NCBI GenBank assembly: GCA_029931995.1
Contig: JAOZQX010000021.1
Coordinates: forward strand, 1 to 10,541
DNA: 10,541 nucleotides
Direction: 5' to 3'
Source: Bacteroidales bacterium
GTDB taxonomy: Bacteria; Bacteroidota; Bacteroidia; Bacteroidales; GCA-2711565
The notes beneath the pieces were generated by a model that searched no databases, had not been told where the DNA came from, and was given only the letters and a program-made list of their open reading frames with translations. Shown here one piece after another: positions 1 through 6,953 of the stretch. The position numbers and the translations under genes are program-made. Numbering within the stretch: the first letter of the stretch is position 1; every line of letters begins with the position of its first letter.

Positions 1-404
1 TTTCAGAGGATATTGATTTCGAGCTTAAGGAAGATGGGAGATTCATAGTAAATATTCTTCAAGTAGCTGAAAAAGAAAGCCATAACATAGATGCAATCAA
101 TTTTATTTTTTGTTCCGACTCCTACCTTTTAGATATTAATAAAAAATATTTAGCACATAATTATTATACAGATATAATTACGTTTGATAATTCAGAGGAA
201 GGTATAATAGGTGGCGATATTTTTATTAGTGTTGAGCGAGCAAGAGAAAATGCATTTGAGTTGAATGTTAGCTTTGAAAGTGAAATACGCCGATTAGTGA
301 TTCATGGCATTTTGCATTTAATTGGATTTAAAGATGGAACTGCGGAGGAGAAGCTGATAATGCGCGACAAGGAAGATTATTATTTATCTTTGTGGCGGAG
401 TTAA
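1..404 (+). CDS. ybeY: Endoribonuclease YbeY (rRNA maturation factor), 3' part
   Basis: The reading frame opens at base 3 and runs 133 codons to TAA at 402-404; the start lies outside the window, and by comparison with usual family length only a few N-terminal residues are missing. YbeY is a single-strand-specific metal-dependent endoribonuclease needed for 16S rRNA 3'-end maturation and 70S quality control in the cytoplasm. The family signature is visible as HGILHLIGFKD, encoded at 303-335: His (303-305) and His (315-317) are two metal ligands, while the position of the third His in the E. coli enzyme is Asp (333-335), as I recall for Bacteroidota members. The preceding IGGDIFISVERA segment is also typical of the family. 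mnmG follows after 26 bases on the same strand, a pairing known in Bacteroidota, so the two are probably co-transcribed. Identification is firm; the Asp-ligand interpretation is from family knowledge. Confidence 0.95.
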   Translation, partial: SEDIDFELKEDGRFIVNILQVAEKESHNIDAINFIFCSDSYLLDINKKYLAHNYYTDIITFDNSEEGIIGGDIFISVERARENAFELNVSFESEIRRLVIHGILHLIGFKDGTAEEKLIMRDKEDYYLSLWRS

Positions 405-409
405 ACTAA

Positions 410-425
410 AGTTTCACGTGGAACA
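410..425. promoter_or_regulatory. parS-like ParB-binding site, variant
   Basis: The 16-mer AGTTTCACGTGGAACA matches the bacterial parS consensus TGTTTCACGTGAAACA at 14 of 16 positions. The G at 421 is also found in known natural variants with a GGAACA half. It fills most of the 26-base gap between ybeY and mnmG and ends 5 bases before the mnmG ATG. parS is bound by ParB (Spo0J), which spreads on DNA and loads SMC for origin segregation. ParB binding here is inferred from sequence only; it is supported by a perfect copy at the other end of mnmG. Confidence 0.75.
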
Positions 426-430
426 ATATT

Positions 431-2302
431 ATGTTTAAGAAGTATGATGTAATAGTAGTTGGTGCCGGCCATGCTGGCTGTGAGGCTGCGGCTGCGGCTG
501 CAAATTTGGGCTCATCTGTATTGTTGATTACAATGAGTATGGAAAACATGGCTCAAATGTCATGCAATCCTGCCATGGGTGGAATTGCCAAAGGGCAAAT
601 TGTTCGTGAAATTGATGCCTTGGGGGGATATTCGGGAATTGTGACTGATAAAACGATGATTCAATTCCGGATGCTTAATAAATCAAAGGGGCCGGCCATG
701 TGGAGTCCGCGTGCTCAAAGCGATCGGATGCTGTTCTCGAGAGAGTGGCGGGATATATTAGAGACAATTCCTAATTTGGATTTTTGGCAAGATATAGTGA
801 ATGAAGTTCTGGTAAAGAATCAAAAATTAATTGGAGTGAAAACTACAATGGGTCACGAGATAGAATCTAAATCTGTGATTCTTACCAACGGTACTTTTTT
901 AAATGGGATTATTCATATTGGTACAAAGCAATTTGGGGGCGGAAGAATAGGAGAGCGAGCTTCTTTGGGTCTTACCGATTCTTTAAAAAATATCGGTTTT
1001 GAATCTGATAGAATGAAAACCGGAACTCCTGTTCGGGTTGATGGAAGAACAATTGATTTTTCGAAAATGACTGAGCAGCCAGGTGATGAAAATCCTGGAA
1101 AATTTTCTTTTACAGACACTCCCCAATTAACCAAGCAACGTAGTTGTTATTTAACATATACAAGTATTAAAGTTCATAATGAATTGCGTTTAGGCTTTAA
1201 TGAGTCGCCTATGTTTGCTGGACGGATTCAAGGAATTGGGCCAAGATATTGCCCTTCGATTGAAGATAAAATTGAGCGTTTTTCGGATAAAGATCGACAT
1301 CAACTATTTGTTGAACCGGAGGGATGGAATACCGTTGAGTACTATGTAAATGGTTTTTCTTCTTCCTTACCTGATCACATTCAATATAAAGCTTTGAGAA
1401 GCATAGCTGGCTTTGAGAATGCTAAAATATTTAGACCCGGTTACGCTATCGAGTACGATTATTTCCCACCCGTACAACTGAAATATACCTTGGAAACAAA
1501 ACTGGTAGAGAACTTATATTTTGCTGGTCAAATTAATGGTACTACCGGTTATGAAGAAGCCGGAGCACAGGGTTTGATGGCCGGAATTAATGCTCATCAA
1601 AAAAACAGAAACGAAGAGCCATTTATTTTAAAACGCTCCGAGGCTTATATTGGAGTTCTGATTGATGATTTAATAACAAAAGGTGTGGATGAGCCTTACC
1701 GAATGTTCACTTCGAGGGCAGAGCATCGTTTGTTATTACGGCAAGATAATGCTGACACCCGCCTTACTGAGCGAAGTTATAAAATAGGTTTGGCTGGTGA
1801 AGACCGAATGATGAGAATGCAATGGAAGAAGGATCTGTTAAATAGTATTGTCAAGAAATTTAAAGTAAGTGGCATCAAACCAGAGGATGTCAATGAGTAT
1901 TTAGTATCTCAGGTAACCAACCCTATTTCTCAGAAAACAAAAATTGCAAACTTAATTTTACGCCCTCAAATTAAACTTTTTGATTTTTATAAAAACAATG
2001 AAGCCGTTAGAAATATAATGGATAAACACGAAGGCTTGAATGTTGATTTGATTGACTCAATTGAAACACTTATAAAGTATGAGGGTTATATTCAAAAGGA
2101 AAGGGAATTGTCCGCGAAATTTGAAAAATATGAAAACATACCTTTAAAAACAGATTTTGATTACCATGAGTTAAAATCATTATCGTATGAGGCCAGAGAG
2201 AAGTTGAATAAAATTAAACCGCAAACGATCGGGCAAGCTGCTAGAATAAGTGGTGTTTCCCCGGCTGATATTTCTGTTTTGGTAATTTATTACGGAAAAT
2301 AA
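431..2302 (+). CDS. mnmG: tRNA uridine-5-carboxymethylaminomethyl modification enzyme MnmG (GidA)
   Basis: This 623-residue FAD protein, of normal family length, works with the GTPase MnmE to install the (carboxymethyl)aminomethyl group at C5 of wobble uridine 34 in several tRNAs, using a methylene donor from tetrahydrofolate. Visible signatures are the Rossmann FAD motif GAGHAGCEAA (residues 11-20), the SCNPAMGGIAKGQ segment with conserved Cys45, the PRYCPSIEDK motif with the second conserved Cys274, the FAGQINGTTGYEEA motif (about 364-377) and PYRMFTSRAEHRL (from about 422). The C-terminal helical MnmE/tRNA-binding region ends in the typical SIGQA-like segment (TIGQAARISGVSP) close to the stop. 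The ATG at 431 gives the usual N-terminus just before the FAD motif. No Shine-Dalgarno is present, as expected for Bacteroidota; instead a parS-like site lies immediately upstream. A second parS follows the stop codon. Nothing appears truncated or missing. Confidence 0.98.
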   Translation: MFKKYDVIVVGAGHAGCEAAAAAANLGSSVLLITMSMENMAQMSCNPAMGGIAKGQIVREIDALGGYSGIVTDKTMIQFRMLNKSKGPAMWSPRAQSDRMLFSREWRDILETIPNLDFWQDIVNEVLVKNQKLIGVKTTMGHEIESKSVILTNGTFLNGIIHIGTKQFGGGRIGERASLGLTDSLKNIGFESDRMKTGTPVRVDGRTIDFSKMTEQPGDENPGKFSFTDTPQLTKQRSCYLTYTSIKVHNELRLGFNESPMFAGRIQGIGPRYCPSIEDKIERFSDKDRHQLFVEPEGWNTVEYYVNGFSSSLPDHIQYKALRSIAGFENAKIFRPGYAIEYDYFPPVQLKYTLETKLVENLYFAGQINGTTGYEEAGAQGLMAGINAHQKNRNEEPFILKRSEAYIGVLIDDLITKGVDEPYRMFTSRAEHRLLLRQDNADTRLTERSYKIGLAGEDRMMRMQWKKDLLNSIVKKFKVSGIKPEDVNEYLVSQVTNPISQKTKIANLILRPQIKLFDFYKNNEAVRNIMDKHEGLNVDLIDSIETLIKYEGYIQKERELSAKFEKYENIPLKTDFDYHELKSLSYEAREKLNKIKPQTIGQAARISGVSPADISVLVIYYGK

Positions 2303-2311
2303 AATTTGTCC

Positions 2312-2327
2312 TGTTTCACGTGAAACA
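2312..2327. promoter_or_regulatory. parS site, perfect consensus palindrome
   Basis: TGTTTCACGTGAAACA is identical over all 16 bases to the consensus parS bound by chromosomal ParB/Spo0J and is a perfect inverted repeat. It sits in the 31-base gap between mnmG and the methyltransferase gene, ending 6 bases before that gene's ATG. An exact 16-bp match in a single 10-kb window is not expected by chance, and a second close match lies 1.9 kb upstream. Chromosomal parS sites usually cluster near oriC, which suggests (inference) that this window lies in the origin-proximal part of the chromosome. Transcribed as RNA, the same bases can form a 6-bp stem with an ACGU loop. Confidence 0.92.
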
Positions 2328-2333
2328 TAATGT

Positions 2334-3215
2334 ATGGAATTATTAAATAAGTGCCCAATATGTAGTAGTAAGCAGTCAGAGAATTATCTCTCGGCTCAAG
2401 ATAATTTGGTCTCAAAAGACACATTTGCAATTAAAAAGTGCTCAAATTGTGGTTTTGCTTTTACCAGCCCACGGCCTGATAAAGATGCTATTTCAGATTA
2501 TTACGTTTCGGAGGATTATATCTCGCATTCGGAAAAGAAAGAATCCATATTTGACCGATTGTATAACATTATACGCGATAGGAATATCTCTTACAAACTG
2601 CGCTTGATTTCTGACTTTAAAAAAGGAAACTTGAGCTTATATGATTATGGTTGTGCTGTGGGAGTATTTTTAGATAAAGCTTCCCAAAAAGGTTGGAGTG
2701 TAAAAGGATATGAGCCAAGTGAAAAAGCAAAAGCCATTGCTGTTCAGTCAGGGATTGAAATTGAAACTCCCGATCAGATTTTGAGCACAGAACAAAACTG
2801 CTTTGATGTTATTACCCTTTGGCATGTGTTGGAGCATATACATGATTTGGATGACACAATTCAAAAACTACATTCTTTATTAAAGGATGATGGGGTGCTG
2901 GTTGTAGCGGTTCCAATTGCTGATTCGTGGGATGCAATAAAATATAAGGAGAACTGGGCCGCCCTGGATGTGCCCAGACATTTATATCACTTTACCCAAT
3001 CTTCGATTGAAAAATTATTTAGTAAATTTGGTATGAAGATTACAAGTGTTCATCCATTAAAGTTTGATTCGTATTATATTAGTTTGCTAAGCGAGAAAAC
3101 GCCAATATTTAAATATTTTGCAGCGTTGATTAATGGATGGTATTCCAATTATAGAGCAAAGAGAACATTAAATTATTCGAGCTTGATATTCTTTATCCAA
3201 AAAAACATGGAATGA
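2334..3215 (+). CDS. Class I SAM-dependent methyltransferase with N-terminal zinc ribbon
   Basis: A 293-residue protein. Residues 7-39 hold two CxxC pairs (Cys7/Cys10 and Cys36/Cys39), a probable zinc ribbon, followed by the FTSPRP segment typical of this methyltransferase group. The SAM-binding fold starts near residue 100: motif I is DYGCAVG (104-110), where the usual third Gly of DxGCGxG is Ala108; the acidic residue ending strand 2 is Glu127 in GYEPS; the WHVLEHIHD segment (163-171) and DVPRHLYHFT (212-221) are typical of the Methyltransf_23/type 11-12 families. The C-terminal 50 residues are aromatic-rich and could touch a membrane or lipid. Relatives act on sugars, quinones or other small molecules; the substrate here cannot be told. 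The ATG at 2334 follows a parS site, and the stop overlaps the next start (ATGA), so translation is probably coupled to the kinase gene. Fold assignment is firm, function is open. Confidence 0.85.
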   Translation: MELLNKCPICSSKQSENYLSAQDNLVSKDTFAIKKCSNCGFAFTSPRPDKDAISDYYVSEDYISHSEKKESIFDRLYNIIRDRNISYKLRLISDFKKGNLSLYDYGCAVGVFLDKASQKGWSVKGYEPSEKAKAIAVQSGIEIETPDQILSTEQNCFDVITLWHVLEHIHDLDDTIQKLHSLLKDDGVLVVAVPIADSWDAIKYKENWAALDVPRHLYHFTQSSIEKLFSKFGMKITSVHPLKFDSYYISLLSEKTPIFKYFAALINGWYSNYRAKRTLNYSSLIFFIQKNME

Positions 3216-6200
3216 ATAAATTCAGTAAATTCATTTTTGATAGAAAACCAAAATGGTCTTTAGGAAAATTATTGTTATTGGTTTTAATAAGTTTTGTTCT
3301 TCTTTGGTATTTTTCCGAGAAGTATTCTGAAAGAATTGATGACAACTATTCTGCAAATCAAATCCAAAAGAACCTTATTGAAAAGACTGAGGCTCTTAAG
3401 TTAATTTTTGAAAAAATTGACTTGGAAGTACAAGAAATCAGCCTCTCATTTGAAACTCTGGGGGCTATTAAAAATGAGCTAGGGTGTGAATTGTTTTTTG
3501 TGAAAGGAGATTCAATTAAATATTGGACAACGAATTTAATTTCTGTTGAAAACATCGATATTGAAGGCTATCCCGTTATTAAATTAAATAATGGATGGTA
3601 TAAATCGGTCTTTTCAAAGCATAACGAATACACTCTTATAGGCCTTATTCCTATAAAATCAGAGTATTATTATAATAATGAATTTTTGGTAGAATCATTT
3701 AATTCGGATTTTCGAGTAAATAGTTATTACGAGATTTTATTAGAGCAGGATGATTATAATATTTGGGATAAAAATGGTGAGTTCTTGTTTTCAATCCTCA
3801 GAAATGATAACGAGCATATTGTAAAGAATCAGGCCTACATATTATTTGTTTTATTTCATGTTTTTTTATTCCTGATTCTAATTGTTATCAAGAAACTTTA
3901 CGAAAAATTTGCAGCTAGCATTAAACCAAAATGGTTGTTTCCATTATTTTTAATTGCTGATATCTTTATAATTTGGATCCTCATAAATTATATTAAAAGC
4001 CCACGAATTTTATTCGATTCTTTTCTCTATTCGCCGGCAATTTTCGCGGATCAGCTTCATAATTCAATAGCAAGTTATTTTACAACTGTTGCACTCATTT
4101 TATTTGCCATTTATGTGTTATTCACAAAAAGAGCCTTGTTAGATGTAGTAGTTACAAAATCTAATATTACAAGGGCAATAATGCTGCTAATCATAGCAGT
4201 CGTAGCCTTATTTGTTTTTGAGACTTTAGTGGTAAGTTTATTTGAAAATTCTCAGCTCACTTTTCAGTTTGGTCACGATTTTATAACAAATCCTGGTATA
4301 AGTGTATTGATATTTTTAATTCTATGTATATTATCACTTGCTCTATTTTTCTTGGTACATGCTGCTGTTGGTGAAATAAATAAGCTTAAGCTAAGCCCTA
4401 AAAATTATGTAATTTTTGGAGTCATATTTACAGCTATTTTGTTTGTCATTGCATACCTTTTTTCATTTATCTTTTTGTATATAAGCTTGCTGTTTATTGT
4501 GTTGCTGGTATCTATGCGATTAATGAATACCACCAAACTTAATGCGATCCAATTAGTGTTTTATTTGGCTTTGTTTTCGGTTTATATGAGTGTGCTTTCA
4601 TCAATAATATTACAAGAAAAAGAAATTATTGAAAGGCAAACGCTTGCCGAAAAATTAATAGGGACTCAGGATGTTGTAGCCGAATCTGAATTTATTGAAA
4701 TTGAGAATGATATTTATTCTGACTCGGTTTTGAGGGAAAAATTACAACAACCCTTATCAGATAGTATTGAAAATATTATTATTCAAAAAGTAGAAAGGAT
4801 ATTCTCTGCAGGCGCATGGAAAAAATACACAGCCTATGTTACTATTTGTGATTCAACAAAGGTTTTAGACATCCAACCGGAAGATTATTTGATAAATTGC
4901 ACAGAATATTTTGAGGGGTTTATTAAGGATTTTGCTGAAGTTGAAATAAGTGAATCCTTAGTGCATTTAAAAAGCAGCACGCTGAATAATGCTTACATCG
5001 CCCGATTTAATTTTGACTCGGATAATAATGGCAATCCTGATATAAATATTTTTGTTGAGTTAATCTCTGAGTTTATTCCAGAGGGAGTTGGCTATACCGA
5101 ATTATTTACAGATGAATCACATGAGATTAAGGGGAATGATATTATAAATTATTCTTTTGCCAAGTATGATGGCGATCAATTAATTTATAAGTTTGGCTCC
5201 TATTTCTACAGTCTTGGTTTTTCTAAATATGCTGACCTACCTAAGGGCTCAGCTGTTTTCGATTATAATGGCTATAACCATTTAATATATCAGTTTGGCG
5301 AAAATAACAAATTGATAGTAAGCCGGCCTCAAAGTAAATTTTGGGAAAAAATTGCCCCATTCTCTTATTTTTTTATTCTGTTTTCGCTATTTATAATGGT
5401 TTTGACGCTAGCTTCAAATTTTTCTTTACGGATTTTTAATACCCCGCTCAGTTTCAAAAAACGGATTCAAGTTTCGTTTACAGGCATTATTTTGTTTTCG
5501 TTTTTAGTTATTGGAACGATAACCCTTTCTTATCTTATTGATTTAAATAATAATAAAAACAAAGAAATATTGAGCGAAAAAGCACATTCAGTGCTTGTAG
5601 AACTTGAGCATAAATTAGCGGAAGAAAGCAGTTTACCTGTTGAGATGACAGAGTATTTGAATTCGTTGTTAAGCAAATTCTCGCTAGTGTTTTTCTCCGA
5701 TATAAATTTGTATGATTTAGAAGGCAGAATGATCGCTTCATCCAGACCGCGAATAATTAATGAAGGATTGATTTCGCCGCTGATACATCCTAAGGCTTAT
5801 AGGGTCTTAACAAAAGATAAAAAGCTGTTATTTATTCAGAATGAATCAATTGGACGGTATAATTACCTTTCGGCCTACTTGCCTTTTCGCAATTCAGAGA
5901 ACCAGTTGATAGCCTATTTAAACCTTCCATATTTTGCTCGTCAGAGTGAAATTCAGAAAGAAATTACAACCTTTCTTGTAGCGCTGGTAAATATATATTT
6001 ATTGTTTTTTGTGATTGCCATCATTATTACTTTGTTTATATCACGCCGGATGTCTAAACCTTTAGAGTTAATTCGAACTAGCATTGGTCAATTAAAACTC
6101 GGTGAAACAAACGAAAAAATTAATTGGCAGCGTGCAGATGAAATTGGTAGTTTGATTAATGAATATAACCGAATGATTGATGAATTGGGTAAAAGTGCTG

Positions 6201-6901
6201 AACTCTTGGCTCAATCTGAACGTGAAAGTGCTTGGCGCGAAATGGCGAAGCAAGTAGCCCACGAAATCAAAAACCCATTAACGCCAATGAAGCTTAGTGT
6301 TCAGTATTTGAAAAAAATGTGGGACGATAAAACACCGGGCTGGGAAGAACATTTAGAACGTTTTAGCACTACTATAGTTCAACAAATTGATACCTTATCG
6401 GAGATTGCTTCAGCTTTTTCTGACTTTGCAAAAATGCCGAAGAAAAAGATCGAAGCCATAGAATTAACAGACATTATTCAGAAATCTTTAGGACTTTTTA
6501 AAGAGCATAAGAACCTAAAAATACATTTTAAATCGGAGGTAAAAGAATATCTGATCGAAGGAGATAAAAACCAAGTGCTTCGGGTATTTAACAATCTGAT
6601 TAAAAACTCGATACAGGCTGTTAGTGGTATGAGTGGAGGTGAAATTTTCATCCAATTATCACTACAAAATGAAAGCTGTTTAGTGTCTGTTAAAGATAAC
6701 GGAATTGGTATTCCTGAAGAGCGAGCAGAGAAAATATTTTCTCCAAGCTTTACGACCAAAACCAGCGGTATGGGCATGGGTTTATCAATAGTTAAAAGCA
6801 TTGTCTTAGATACGGGTGGGAAAATTTGGTTTGAGTCGGAAGAAAATATTGGCACTACTTTTTATATTGAGTTCCCTCTTTTCAATGCTGAAAAATTATA
6901 A
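3212..6901 (+). CDS. Large polytopic NtrY-like sensor histidine kinase
   Basis: A 1229-residue inner-membrane kinase. A first membrane segment (about 17-34) is followed by an extracytoplasmic domain to about 205 containing FFVKGDSIKYW and LNNGWYKSVF, a pattern I associate with large Bacteroidota kinases. About eight membrane segments then lie between 207 and 467, a second extracytoplasmic domain at about 468-710, segments at about 715-737 and 753-776, a Cache/PAS-like outer domain (about 780-915, with INLYDLEGRMIASSRP) and a last segment (918-944). A HAMP linker (about 945-998) leads to the HisKA domain with HEIKNPLTPMKL and phospho-acceptor His1017, an NtrY-like motif. The ATPase domain shows the N box FNNLIKNSIQA (1126-1136), G1 DNGIGIP (1162-1168) and G2 GMGMGLSIV (1186-1194), so it should be active. 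No receiver domain and no response-regulator gene is present in the window. It overlaps the methyltransferase gene by 4 bases. Signal and partner are unknown; kinase identity is firm, the exact membrane count is estimated by eye. Confidence 0.93.
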   Translation: MNKFSKFIFDRKPKWSLGKLLLLVLISFVLLWYFSEKYSERIDDNYSANQIQKNLIEKTEALKLIFEKIDLEVQEISLSFETLGAIKNELGCELFFVKGDSIKYWTTNLISVENIDIEGYPVIKLNNGWYKSVFSKHNEYTLIGLIPIKSEYYYNNEFLVESFNSDFRVNSYYEILLEQDDYNIWDKNGEFLFSILRNDNEHIVKNQAYILFVLFHVFLFLILIVIKKLYEKFAASIKPKWLFPLFLIADIFIIWILINYIKSPRILFDSFLYSPAIFADQLHNSIASYFTTVALILFAIYVLFTKRALLDVVVTKSNITRAIMLLIIAVVALFVFETLVVSLFENSQLTFQFGHDFITNPGISVLIFLILCILSLALFFLVHAAVGEINKLKLSPKNYVIFGVIFTAILFVIAYLFSFIFLYISLLFIVLLVSMRLMNTTKLNAIQLVFYLALFSVYMSVLSSIILQEKEIIERQTLAEKLIGTQDVVAESEFIEIENDIYSDSVLREKLQQPLSDSIENIIIQKVERIFSAGAWKKYTAYVTICDSTKVLDIQPEDYLINCTEYFEGFIKDFAEVEISESLVHLKSSTLNNAYIARFNFDSDNNGNPDINIFVELISEFIPEGVGYTELFTDESHEIKGNDIINYSFAKYDGDQLIYKFGSYFYSLGFSKYADLPKGSAVFDYNGYNHLIYQFGENNKLIVSRPQSKFWEKIAPFSYFFILFSLFIMVLTLASNFSLRIFNTPLSFKKRIQVSFTGIILFSFLVIGTITLSYLIDLNNNKNKEILSEKAHSVLVELEHKLAEESSLPVEMTEYLNSLLSKFSLVFFSDINLYDLEGRMIASSRPRIINEGLISPLIHPKAYRVLTKDKKLLFIQNESIGRYNYLSAYLPFRNSENQLIAYLNLPYFARQSEIQKEITTFLVALVNIYLLFFVIAIIITLFISRRMSKPLELIRTSIGQLKLGETNEKINWQRADEIGSLINEYNRMIDELGKSAELLAQSERESAWREMAKQVAHEIKNPLTPMKLSVQYLKKMWDDKTPGWEEHLERFSTTIVQQIDTLSEIASAFSDFAKMPKKKIEAIELTDIIQKSLGLFKEHKNLKIHFKSEVKEYLIEGDKNQVLRVFNNLIKNSIQAVSGMSGGEIFIQLSLQNESCLVSVKDNGIGIPEERAEKIFSPSFTTKTSGMGMGLSIVKSIVLDTGGKIWFESEENIGTTFYIEFPLFNAEKL

Positions 6902-6919
6902 GTTTATCTTATTTGTGTT

Positions 6920-6951
6920 TTCAAATTACTAAATTTACTGTAAAATTTGAA
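6920..6951. repeat. 8-bp inverted repeat before flippase start
   Basis: TTCAAATT (6920-6927) and AATTTGAA (6944-6951) are perfect reverse complements separated by 16 bases, lying in the 52-base gap between the kinase stop and the flippase TTG start, with the right arm ending 2 bases before the start codon. It could be an operator or an RNA hairpin over the initiation region. The arms are AT-rich, so chance is a real alternative. Confidence 0.3.
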
Positions 6952-6953
6952 TA

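Noticed and set aside
4118..4126. TTATTCACA, a match to the DnaA-box pattern TTATNCACA
   Set aside because: A single copy inside the kinase coding region with no cluster or AT-rich unwinding element nearby; it does not support an origin here even though parS sites suggest origin proximity.
6478..6855. 125-codon open frame on the minus strand
   Set aside because: It lies wholly opposite the strongly conserved histidine-kinase ATPase domain, resembles no family and has no promoter; it is a shadow of the real gene. The same holds for the minus-strand frames at 913-1134, 9006-9257 and 10328-10519.
6912..6949. Possible Bacteroidota promoter before the flippase (TTTG at 6912-6915, AAAATTTG at 6942-6949)
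   Set aside because: Spacing is 26 bases rather than about 19-21, the -7 element lacks its first T, and initiation would fall at or beyond the start codon.
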